5,217 bases of DNA from Methylobacteriaceae bacterium (lineage in GTDB: Bacteria; Pseudomonadota; Alphaproteobacteria; Rhizobiales; Beijerinckiaceae), in assembly GCA_031272615.1 (NCBI GenBank), contig JAISTL010000285.1:1-5217 (forward strand), given 5' to 3'. A program made the position numbers and the translations under genes. Below the pieces are notes generated by a model. It was not told where the DNA came from, did no database searches, and was given only the letters and a program-made list of their open reading frames with translations. Positions 1 to 5,217 of the stretch are shown here, piece after piece. Every line of letters starts with the position of its first letter. The stretch's first letter is position 1.

Positions 1-2
1 AT

Positions 3-725
3 TACGGGCGCTTTTTGACGGACAGCTATTATCTCAGGGATTTGCTGTGGCGGACGGTGCGCATGGCGGCGGTGGCGACGGCGTTTTCCGTGGTCATCGG
101 TTATTTCGGCGCGTTCCTCATCACCCGGGCCCGGCAGGCCACCCAGACGTGGCTCATCCTGCTGGTCATGCTGCCGCTGTGGGTCAATCTCGTGGTCAGA
201 ACGCTGGCGCTGATTGTCGTGCTCGGGCGCAACGGGCCGCTCAACCAGGTGCTGCTGATGAGCGGGCTCATCGAGCGGCCGATGCAGCTTCTCTACAATG
301 AAACCTCGGTGCTCATCGGCATGGTTCAAGTGGCGGTGCCCTTCGCGGTGATGTCGGTTTACGGCGTGCTGCGGTCCATTCCCGAACAGCTGGAACAGGC
401 GGCGATGACCGTGGGCGCGGCGCCGCTGCACGTGTTCCGGCGGGTGACGCTGCCGCTCAGCCTTCCGGGCATCGCGGCCGCCAGTGTGCTGGCGTTCGGC
501 ATCAACGTCGAATCTTTTGTCGTGCCGATTCTGCTGGGCGGCGGCCGTGTGCGGTTCATGAGCGTCGCCGCTTATGAAACGGCCACCGTTTCCAACAATC
601 TGCCGTTCGCCGCCACCATCGGCGTCATTCTTCTCATCGTCACCATGACGATGCTGGGCCTTTATCAGTGGGCCCTCCGCCGGGCCGGCCGTTCGGCGCC
701 GGTTCCCCAAACGGTTCAGGCGTGA
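3..725 (+). CDS. ABC transporter permease, PotB-like (spermidine/putrescine-type importer), 5'-partial
   Basis: This is an inner-membrane permease of a binding-protein-dependent ABC importer. The frame is open to the left edge (upstream residues read YGRF), so the TTG at 15 is probably internal. PotB-family proteins usually have about 270-300 residues and six membrane helices; only about 240 residues and five helices are visible, so the first helix is probably outside the window. Numbered from the TTG, hydrophobic segments lie near residues 14-36, 45-70, 98-119, 151-172 and 199-220. The EAA loop that docks on the ATPase is clear: EQAA at 127-130, G134, and LP at 146-147. PotB-like stretches include VLGRNGPLNQ (69-78), LIGMVQVAVPF (100-110) and LLGGGR (173-178). 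The next gene, a PotC-like partner, starts 10 bases downstream. The substrate cannot be read from the permease; polyamine is the family default, but related importers take other small solutes. Confidence 0.9.
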   Translation, partial: YGRFLTDSYYLRDLLWRTVRMAAVATAFSVVIGYFGAFLITRARQATQTWLILLVMLPLWVNLVVRTLALIVVLGRNGPLNQVLLMSGLIERPMQLLYNETSVLIGMVQVAVPFAVMSVYGVLRSIPEQLEQAAMTVGAAPLHVFRRVTLPLSLPGIAAASVLAFGINVESFVVPILLGGGRVRFMSVAAYETATVSNNLPFAATIGVILLIVTMTMLGLYQWALRRAGRSAPVPQTVQA

Positions 726-733
726 GGGGGGGA
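724..733 (+). promoter_or_regulatory. Shine-Dalgarno of the second permease, overlapping the upstream stop codon
   Basis: A purine-rich stretch GAGGGGGGGA begins inside the TGA stop (723-725) of the first permease, and the GAGG core ends 8 bases before the ATG at 736. This supports ATG 736 as the start and suggests that ribosomes finishing the first permease help to load the second. Confidence 0.7.
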
Positions 734-735
734 AC

Positions 736-1533
736 ATGCGCAGATCACTCATCGGAACCGGCCTGTGGACCTTGGGAGTCTTGGTGTTTTTTGCCTTTCT
801 GCTGGCGCCGCCGCTGATTCTCATCGCCGTGTCGTTCAACCCGACGGCGATGGTCTTTCCACCCCAGGGCTTCACCCTGAAATGGTACGCCGTCATTCTG
901 GAAAAGCCGGATTTCCTCAATGCCGCCGTTGCCAGCACCCTGCTCGGCACGATGACGGCGCTGGTCAGCACCGGCAGCGGTCTGCTGGCGGCCGTCGGTC
1001 TCAAGCGCTGTGACGGCGCGCTCAAGGCGTTTGTGTCGGCGCTGCTGATGTCGCCGCTGTTCATCCCTGCGGTTCTGGTGGCGCTGGCGCTGTTCCAGCT
1101 GATTTTCATGCTGGGAATCGTCAACAATGTCTGGACGCTGCTTGCCGCCCATGTGGTCGTGACCATGCCCTATCCGGTGCGCACCGTCATGGCGCAGATG
1201 GAGAATTTCGCCCCGCAGCTGGAGGAGGCGGCGCTGAGCGTCGGCGCGACGCCGCGTCAGGCCCTGTGGCGGGTGACGCTGCCGCTGCTCAGGGCCAGTA
1301 TCGTGCCGTCGCTGATCATCACTTTTGTGCTGTCATGGAACAATTACACCGTGTCGATTTTCCTGGCCGACAAGAATTGGGCGACGCTGCCGCTGCAGCT
1401 GCGCGCCTATCTGCAGTATGAATACGAGCCGTTCGTCGCGGCGATGTCCACCATTCTGATTCTGGCGTCGGTGGTGCTGCTGCTGGTCGTTGACCGCACC
1501 ATCGGCTTCGGCGGGCCGGGCAGGAGGAAATAG
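736..1533 (+). CDS. ABC transporter permease, PotC-like (spermidine/putrescine-type importer)
   Basis: This is the second membrane subunit of the importer, expected to form a heterodimer with the PotB-like protein encoded just upstream. It is 265 residues, the usual length for PotC-family permeases. Hydrophobic segments lie near residues 13-33, 62-87, 100-125, 132-149, 190-210 and 233-253, giving the six-helix type I importer fold. After helix 1 comes a PotC-like periplasmic stretch, SFNPTAMVFPPQGFTLKWY (33-51). The EAA loop is intact: EEAA at 163-166, G170, and LP at 182-183. The ATG has a strong Shine-Dalgarno overlapping the previous stop codon. The gene ends 30 bases from the convergent lspA stop, so no PotD- or PotA-like gene follows; those subunits must be upstream or elsewhere. 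The substrate is unproven. Confidence 0.93.
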   Translation: MRRSLIGTGLWTLGVLVFFAFLLAPPLILIAVSFNPTAMVFPPQGFTLKWYAVILEKPDFLNAAVASTLLGTMTALVSTGSGLLAAVGLKRCDGALKAFVSALLMSPLFIPAVLVALALFQLIFMLGIVNNVWTLLAAHVVVTMPYPVRTVMAQMENFAPQLEEAALSVGATPRQALWRVTLPLLRASIVPSLIITFVLSWNNYTVSIFLADKNWATLPLQLRAYLQYEYEPFVAAMSTILILASVVLLLVVDRTIGFGGPGRRK

Positions 1534-1563
1534 CCGGCGGGGACCGCTTGGGCGGCAGGTATC

Positions 1564-2082
1564 CTATTCCTTTTTCGCCGGTTTCAGGGCGTCGAAGGCG
1601 AGACCGGCGGCGCCGAGCACGATGGCGGCGTCGGCGATGTTGAAGATGTACCACGAAAAGTCGCCAAGGTGGAAATGGGCGAAATCGAACACCGCGCCAT
1701 AGGCGGCGCGGTCGATGACATTGCCCAGCGCCCCGCCGATGATGAGCCCGAAGGAGAGGCTGACGAAGGGGCGCACGGCCCGGTGCATCCAGGCCGCCAG
1801 GACGAGGACGGCGACAAGGGAGGCGCACACCAGCACCCGGCGGCCGGTTTCGGTGTCCTGCTGGAACAGGCCGTAGGAAATGCCGCGGTTCCAGGTGACG
1901 GTGAGGTCCAGCACCGGCAGCAGCGGATAGCTGAGGCCCTGGGGAAAGGCGTCGACCTCGGGGGCCAGCGCCATGATTTCGGTGGCCGACAGCCCGAAGA
2001 AGCGCATGACGCCGAGTTTGACCGCCTGGTCACAGATGAGTGTCACGACGGCCGCCGGCCATCCCCAGCGCAAAGCCCTCAC
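1564..2082 (-). CDS. lspA: Lipoprotein signal peptidase (signal peptidase II)
   Basis: LspA is an inner-membrane aspartyl protease that cuts the signal peptide from diacylglyceryl-modified prolipoproteins, just before the lipidated cysteine. The protein has 172 residues (about 164 in E. coli) and four predicted helices, near residues 7-28, 83-99, 105-123 and 143-166. Family motifs are all present: DQAVK (18-22), [10 protein letters not shown] (64-73), [10 protein letters not shown] (116-125) and FNIAD (147-151). The catalytic pair should be D124 and D151. In the third-strand motif, SYG stands where many LspA proteins have AFG or SFG. The start is GTG at 2082, which shares GTGA with the ileS stop; a GGGAG Shine-Dalgarno (2097-2093) lies 10 bases upstream, inside ileS. 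It is probably co-transcribed and translationally coupled with ileS. It ends in KKE, facing the permease operon tail to tail. Confidence 0.96.
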   Translation of the reverse strand: MRALRWGWPAAVVTLICDQAVKLGVMRFFGLSATEIMALAPEVDAFPQGLSYPLLPVLDLTVTWNRGISYGLFQQDTETGRRVLVCASLVAVLVLAAWMHRAVRPFVSLSFGLIIGGALGNVIDRAAYGAVFDFAHFHLGDFSWYIFNIADAAIVLGAAGLAFDALKPAKKE

Positions 2083-5018
2083 GACACCGGCGCTCCCGCG
2101 GCTTTGAGTTCCCGGAGCGCCCGGGCGTCGCGCGCCGACACCTCGGGATAATCCGGGTCAGTGCCGACATCGGTGAGAATCTTCCAGCAGCGGGCGCACT
2201 TTCTGCCTTCGGGGGCGGCGTGGACCACCGCGACGCCGGGCACATCCTCCAGGCGGAAGGCGGTTCCGGGCCCGTCGCCCGCTTCCAGCTGCACGCCGGA
2301 GGTGATGCAGACTTCCGCCATGTCGACGCTTTCGAGTTCCGCCTTCAATGCCGGGTCGGCGATGTAAATCACCGGCGCCGACTCCAGGCTGGAGCCGATG
2401 TTCTTGGCGGCGCGCTCGATTTCCAGAGCGCCGTTGACCACCCGGCGCACCCGGCGGATGCGGGCCCAGCGGTCCGCCAGCGCCGGGTTCAGCCAGCCGG
2501 CGGGAGTTTCGGGGAAGAGCTCCAGATGCACCGAGACGGCGTCGGGATAGCGCGACAGCCAGGCTTCGTCGGCGGTGAAGGCGAGCACCGGCGCCAGCCA
2601 CGCGGCCACACGCCGGAACACCTCGTCGATGACGGTGAGGGCGCTCTTGCGGGGGATGCTGGAGAGCGGGTCGCAATAGAGGGCGTCCTTGCGCACGTCG
2701 AAATAGAAGGCCGAGAGGTCGGCGGTCATGAAATGCCCGAGCACCGCCATCACCCGCTTGTAATCATAGGTGTCATAGGCGTCGCGGATCTCGGCGTCGA
2801 GTTCGCCGAGGCGGTGCAGGATAAAGCGTTCCAGCTCCGGCATGTCGGCAACCGCCACCCGTTCGGCTTCCTTGAAGTGGTGCAGCGAGCCCAGCATCCA
2901 GCGCAGCGTGTTGCGGAGTTTGCGATAGGTTTCCGCCACCGTCTTGAGGATTTCCCTGCCGATGCGCAGGTCGTCGGAGAAATCCGCCGAGGCGACCCAC
3001 AGGCGCAGGATATCGGCGCCGTTTTCCTTGATGACCGCCTGCGGCGCGATGGTGTTGCCCAGGGATTTGGACATCTTCTCCCGCGCCTCGTCGAGAACGA
3101 AGCCGTGGGTCAGCACCACATCGTAGGGCGCCCGGCCGCGGGTGCCGCAGCTTTCCAGCAGCGAGGAATGGAACCAGCCGCGGTGCTGGTCCGAGCCTTC
3201 GAGATACATCACCATGTCGGGCCCGCCGTCGACGAGGCGGTGGGCGGAAAGGTCCGGCCGCTGTTCGAGAACGAAGGTGTGGGTGGAGCCGGAATCGAAC
3301 CAGACATCGAGAATGTCGTCGATTTTCTCGAACCGCGACGGGTCATGGCCGAAGGGCGTGAGGAAGCGCCCGGCGGCGCCGTCACGATACCAGACATCGG
3401 CGCCCTCCCTGGCGAAGGCGTCATAAATGGCGTCATCGACCCGGTCGTCCCTCAGCAGGGTTCCGGTTTCCTTTTCGACGAACACGGTGATGGGCACGCC
3501 CCAGGCGCGCTGGCGGGAAATCACCCAGTCCGGCCGGTTTTCAATCATGCCGGTGATGCGGTTTTCCCCCACCGCCGGCACCCATTCCACCGTCTTGATG
3601 GCGGCAAGGGCCCGCTCGCGCAGGGTGTCGTCGTCACCGGCGATGGGCTTGTCCATGGAAATGAACCACTGCGGCGTGTTGCGGAAAATCACCGGCGCCT
3701 TGGACCGCCAGGAATGGGGGTATTGGTGCAGCAGTTTGCCCCGGGCCAGCAGCTTGCCGGCGGCAACCAGCCTGGCCAGCACCGCCTCGTTGGCCGGGCC
3801 ATCCCTGCCCTTGTCGTCATAGATGCGCAGGCCGGCAAACAGCGGAATATACGGGAAATAGGAGGAATCCTCCGAGACGGTGTGCGGCACTTCGTCGGTG
3901 CCGCAGGCGGCGAACAGCGCCCGGTGCTTGAGGAAGGTGAAATAGTCGTCGGCGCCGTGCCCCGGCGCGGTGTGGACAAACCCGGTTCCGGCGTCGTCGG
4001 TCACGTAGTCGGCGGGCACCATGGGCACGCCGAAATCCCAGTAGCCGTTGCCGCCGTCGATGCCGCGGAACGGATGGGCCAGGCGGGTGACGGCGGCGGG
4101 GTCGACATCCCCGAGGCGCTCAAAACCCGTCACCCTCGCGGCGGCGAACACCGAGTCCGCCAGGGTGTCGGCCAGCACGTAGAGGCTGCCGGTTTTGGCC
4201 CAGTTGTCCGCCGGCGCGTCCGTCACTTTGTAGAGGCCGTAGGCGATGTGTTCACCGTAGGCGACGGCGCGGTTGGCGGGGATGGTCCACGGCGTTGTCG
4301 TCCAGATCACCACTGCGGCGTCTTTCAGCGCCGGGTCGGCGGTTTCGGATATCGGGAAGGCGACCCAGATGGTGGTGGAGGTTTTGTCTTTGTATTCCAC
4401 CTCGGCTTCGGCCAGCGCCGTCTTTTCAACCGGCGACCACATCACCGGCTTGGAGCCGCGGTAGAGCTGGCCGGAGGCGGCGAATTTCATCAGCTCCCGG
4501 GCGATTTGCGCTTCCGCCGGATACGCCATGGTGAGGTAGGGGTGGTCCCAGTCGCCGACGCCGCCGAGGCGCTTGAACTCCTCACGCTGGATGTTCAGCC
4601 ACTTTTCGGCGAAGGCGCGGCACTGGCCGCGGAATTCGATGACCGGCACGTCATCCTTGTTCTTGCCTTTGTCGCGGTATTCCTGCTCGATTTTCCATTC
4701 GATGGGCAGGCCGTGGCAATCCCAGCCGGGGACATAGTTCGCCTCGTAGCCGAGCATCTGTTTGGAGCGCACCACGATATCCTTGAGGATTTTATTGAGC
4801 GCGGTGCCGATGTGGATGTTGCCGTTGGCATAAGGGGGGCCGTCATGGAGCACGAAGCGCCGCCGCCCGGAAGCCTGCGCCCGCAGCCGGTGGTAGATAT
4901 CCAGGGAATACCAGCGCTCCAGCAGCTTTGGCTCCTTCTCCGGCAGGCCGCCGCGCATGGGGAAATCGGTTTCAGGCAGAAACAGGGTTTTGGAATAGTC
5001 GATGGAGTGTTCGGACAT
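2079..5018 (-). CDS. ileS: Isoleucyl-tRNA synthetase (class Ia, bacterial type)
   Basis: IleS is a cytoplasmic enzyme that activates isoleucine with ATP, charges tRNA-Ile, and hydrolyses mischarged valine. The chosen start gives 979 residues, a little longer than E. coli IleS (about 940). Landmarks in order: [15 protein letters not shown] (12-26); the HIGH-box variant HIGT (69-72) in [19 protein letters not shown] (99-105); the CP1 editing domain with [10 protein letters not shown] (240-249) and [11 protein letters not shown] (349-359); DVWFDSG (571-577); [12 protein letters not shown] (605-616); KMSKS (648-652); the anticodon-binding region from about 725; and a C-terminal zinc-site remnant CARCW (941-945). 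The second cysteine pair is replaced by S961 and D964. ATG 5018 is chosen because conserved IleS sequence begins there and GAGAAG lies 10 bases upstream; a longer in-frame TTG start at 5129 would add 37 residues unlike IleS. The TGA overlaps the lspA GTG. A terminator-like hairpin sits just upstream. Confidence 0.98.
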   Translation of the reverse strand: MSEHSIDYSKTLFLPETDFPMRGGLPEKEPKLLERWYSLDIYHRLRAQASGRRRFVLHDGPPYANGNIHIGTALNKILKDIVVRSKQMLGYEANYVPGWDCHGLPIEWKIEQEYRDKGKNKDDVPVIEFRGQCRAFAEKWLNIQREEFKRLGGVGDWDHPYLTMAYPAEAQIARELMKFAASGQLYRGSKPVMWSPVEKTALAEAEVEYKDKTSTTIWVAFPISETADPALKDAAVVIWTTTPWTIPANRAVAYGEHIAYGLYKVTDAPADNWAKTGSLYVLADTLADSVFAAARVTGFERLGDVDPAAVTRLAHPFRGIDGGNGYWDFGVPMVPADYVTDDAGTGFVHTAPGHGADDYFTFLKHRALFAACGTDEVPHTVSEDSSYFPYIPLFAGLRIYDDKGRDGPANEAVLARLVAAGKLLARGKLLHQYPHSWRSKAPVIFRNTPQWFISMDKPIAGDDDTLRERALAAIKTVEWVPAVGENRITGMIENRPDWVISRQRAWGVPITVFVEKETGTLLRDDRVDDAIYDAFAREGADVWYRDGAAGRFLTPFGHDPSRFEKIDDILDVWFDSGSTHTFVLEQRPDLSAHRLVDGGPDMVMYLEGSDQHRGWFHSSLLESCGTRGRAPYDVVLTHGFVLDEAREKMSKSLGNTIAPQAVIKENGADILRLWVASADFSDDLRIGREILKTVAETYRKLRNTLRWMLGSLHHFKEAERVAVADMPELERFILHRLGELDAEIRDAYDTYDYKRVMAVLGHFMTADLSAFYFDVRKDALYCDPLSSIPRKSALTVIDEVFRRVAAWLAPVLAFTADEAWLSRYPDAVSVHLELFPETPAGWLNPALADRWARIRRVRRVVNGALEIERAAKNIGSSLESAPVIYIADPALKAELESVDMAEVCITSGVQLEAGDGPGTAFRLEDVPGVAVVHAAPEGRKCARCWKILTDVGTDPDYPEVSARDARALRELKAAGAPVS

Positions 5019-5028
5019 TTGATTTGGA

Positions 5029-5034
5029 CTTCTC
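5029..5034 (-). promoter_or_regulatory. Shine-Dalgarno that decides the ileS start
   Basis: GAGAAG, read on the - strand, lies 10 bases before ATG 5018. It is a moderate match to the anti-Shine-Dalgarno. Together with IleS-like sequence beginning at [10 protein letters not shown], it favours this start over the upstream in-frame TTG. Confidence 0.55.
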
Positions 5035-5038
5035 ACAG

Positions 5039-5069
5039 AAAATAAAACAGGACGGCGGCGGGGCCGTCC
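5039..5069 (-). terminator. Intrinsic terminator or attenuator immediately upstream of ileS
   Basis: Read on the - strand, GGACGGC and GCCGTCC form a perfect 7-bp GC-rich stem around a 6-base CCCGCC loop (5069-5050). TGTTTTATTTT (5049-5039) follows at once. The T-rich tail is on the - strand side only, so the signal acts towards ileS. It ends about 20 bases before the ileS ATG, which leaves almost no room for a separate promoter in between. It may end the transcript of an upstream gene outside the window, or act as an attenuator in the ileS leader. The structure is seen directly; its regulatory use is inferred. Confidence 0.7.
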
Positions 5070-5093
5070 ACCGGGGAGGCTGATTGTCCCGGT
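5070..5093 (-). other. Second hairpin directly abutting the terminator stem
   Basis: On the - strand, ACCGGG (5093-5088) can pair with CCCGGT (5075-5070) around a 12-base loop. The stem is 6 bp and perfect, and its last base is next to the first base of the terminator stem, so the two helices could stack coaxially in an ileS leader RNA. A 6-bp match with a 12-base loop can occur by chance in GC-rich DNA. Confidence 0.35.
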
Positions 5094-5112
5094 CCGCGAA
5101 GGCGATGAGCGC

Positions 5113-5142
5113 CCTATGCCACAACTCAACCCTGAAAATCAA
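5113..5142 (-). promoter_or_regulatory. Possible sigma-70-type promoter for ileS-lspA
   Basis: On the - strand, TTGATT (5142-5137) resembles a -35 box. CATAGG (5118-5113) lies 18 bases downstream and is a weak -10 match; shifting it by one base gives GCATAG with 17-base spacing. GCGCTCA follows, giving a plausible start at A 5106 and a leader of about 88 bases. The region is more AT-rich than the genes around it. The -10 is poor, so this is tentative. Confidence 0.35.
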
Positions 5143-5161
5143 CGGGATTTCACGGAAATTT

Positions 5162-5182
5162 GGAATGCGGAATGCGGAATGA
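5162..5182. repeat. Short tandem repeat, 7-base unit, three copies
   Basis: GGAATGC occurs at 5162-5168 and 5169-5175, followed by GGAATGA at 5176-5182 with its last base changed. It lies upstream of the possible ileS promoter and 19 bases from the terminal G run. No function is evident. Confidence 0.7.
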
Positions 5183-5201
5183 CCACGGTTGGCGTTTTGG
5201 T

Positions 5202-5217
5202 GGGGGGGGGGGGGGGG
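5202..5217. other. Run of 16 G at the window edge, probably a sequencing or assembly artefact
   Basis: The last 16 bases are all G and reach the end of the window. Two-colour Illumina chemistry is known to produce false poly-G at read ends, and assemblies also break at real homopolymers. Sequence near this edge should be treated as unreliable. Confidence 0.7.

Noticed and set aside
15..17. TTG as the true start of the first permease
   Set aside because: The frame stays open to the window edge, the upstream bases show no Shine-Dalgarno, and the family expects another membrane helix before this point. The gene is better called 5'-partial.
745..1152. A 135-codon - strand frame opposite the PotC-like permease
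   Set aside because: It is rich in R, Q, H and E and runs antisense to a clear six-helix permease, so it is a shadow frame.
1669..2151. A 160-codon + strand frame opposite lspA
   Set aside because: It is the antisense shadow of lspA, which carries both catalytic aspartate motifs. Its composition is low-complexity and there is no credible start signal.
2040..5045. A 1001-codon open frame on the + strand
   Set aside because: It lies antisense to all of ileS. Its translation is rich in G, H, R, V and D with no domain I recognise, as expected from the complement of a GC-rich gene. IleS on the other strand has every family motif.
5019..5129. A 37-residue N-terminal extension of IleS from an in-frame TTG
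   Set aside because: The extension ([10 protein letters not shown] and onward) does not look like IleS. It would run through the terminator hairpin, and a better ATG with a Shine-Dalgarno exists at 5018.
5162..5182. Short tandem repeat considered as a CRISPR or iteron array
   Set aside because: There are only three direct 7-base copies with no spacers and no replication or cas genes nearby.
5139..5186. A 15-codon GTG-started frame on the - strand with two Ile codons (VVIPHSAFQISVKSR), considered as an attenuation leader peptide
   Set aside because: It lies upstream of, and partly over, the best promoter candidate, so it would not be in the leader RNA. It has no clear Shine-Dalgarno and only two isoleucines. 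No other ATG- or GTG-started leader peptide precedes the hairpins.

Overview
This is ordinary chromosomal sequence from a high-GC bacterium (by eye above 60% G+C). It is most likely an alphaproteobacterium. That placement is inferred from the style of the IleS protein: an N-terminus reading [11 protein letters not shown], and a C-terminal zinc site that keeps only its first cysteine pair. It does not come from a database match. I found no mobile element, CRISPR array, tRNA, rRNA or defence system.

Layout. Positions 1-1533 (+ strand) hold the end of an ABC importer operon: a PotB-like permease whose 5' end lies outside the window (3-725), then a complete PotC-like permease (736-1533). The two are 10 bases apart, and the second gene's Shine-Dalgarno overlaps the first gene's stop codon. 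The matching ATPase (PotA-like) and periplasmic binding protein (PotD-like) are not in view and would have to lie upstream. After a 30-base convergent gap with no clear terminator, the - strand carries a housekeeping pair read right to left: ileS (isoleucyl-tRNA synthetase, 5018-2079) and then lspA (lipoprotein signal peptidase, 2082-1564). They share a 4-base GTGA stop/start overlap, so translational coupling is likely. ileS-lspA is a widely conserved gene order in proteobacteria.

The 199 bases at the right end (5019-5217) are the upstream region of ileS and contain no convincing gene. Read on the - strand, they hold a possible sigma-70-type promoter (5142-5113), a 6-bp hairpin (5093-5070), and directly after it a perfect 7-bp GC hairpin with a U-rich tail (5069-5039). 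The second hairpin looks like a textbook intrinsic terminator and ends about 20 bases before the ileS ATG. A terminator in this position suggests either attenuation of ileS or the end of an upstream transcript. It is the most interesting signal in the window. The extreme right end has a 7-base tandem repeat and a run of 16 G, which looks more like an assembly or read end than biology.

Together, the two transcription units are unrelated in function: solute import into the cytoplasm, and isoleucine charging plus lipoprotein maturation. I see no previously undescribed system here.
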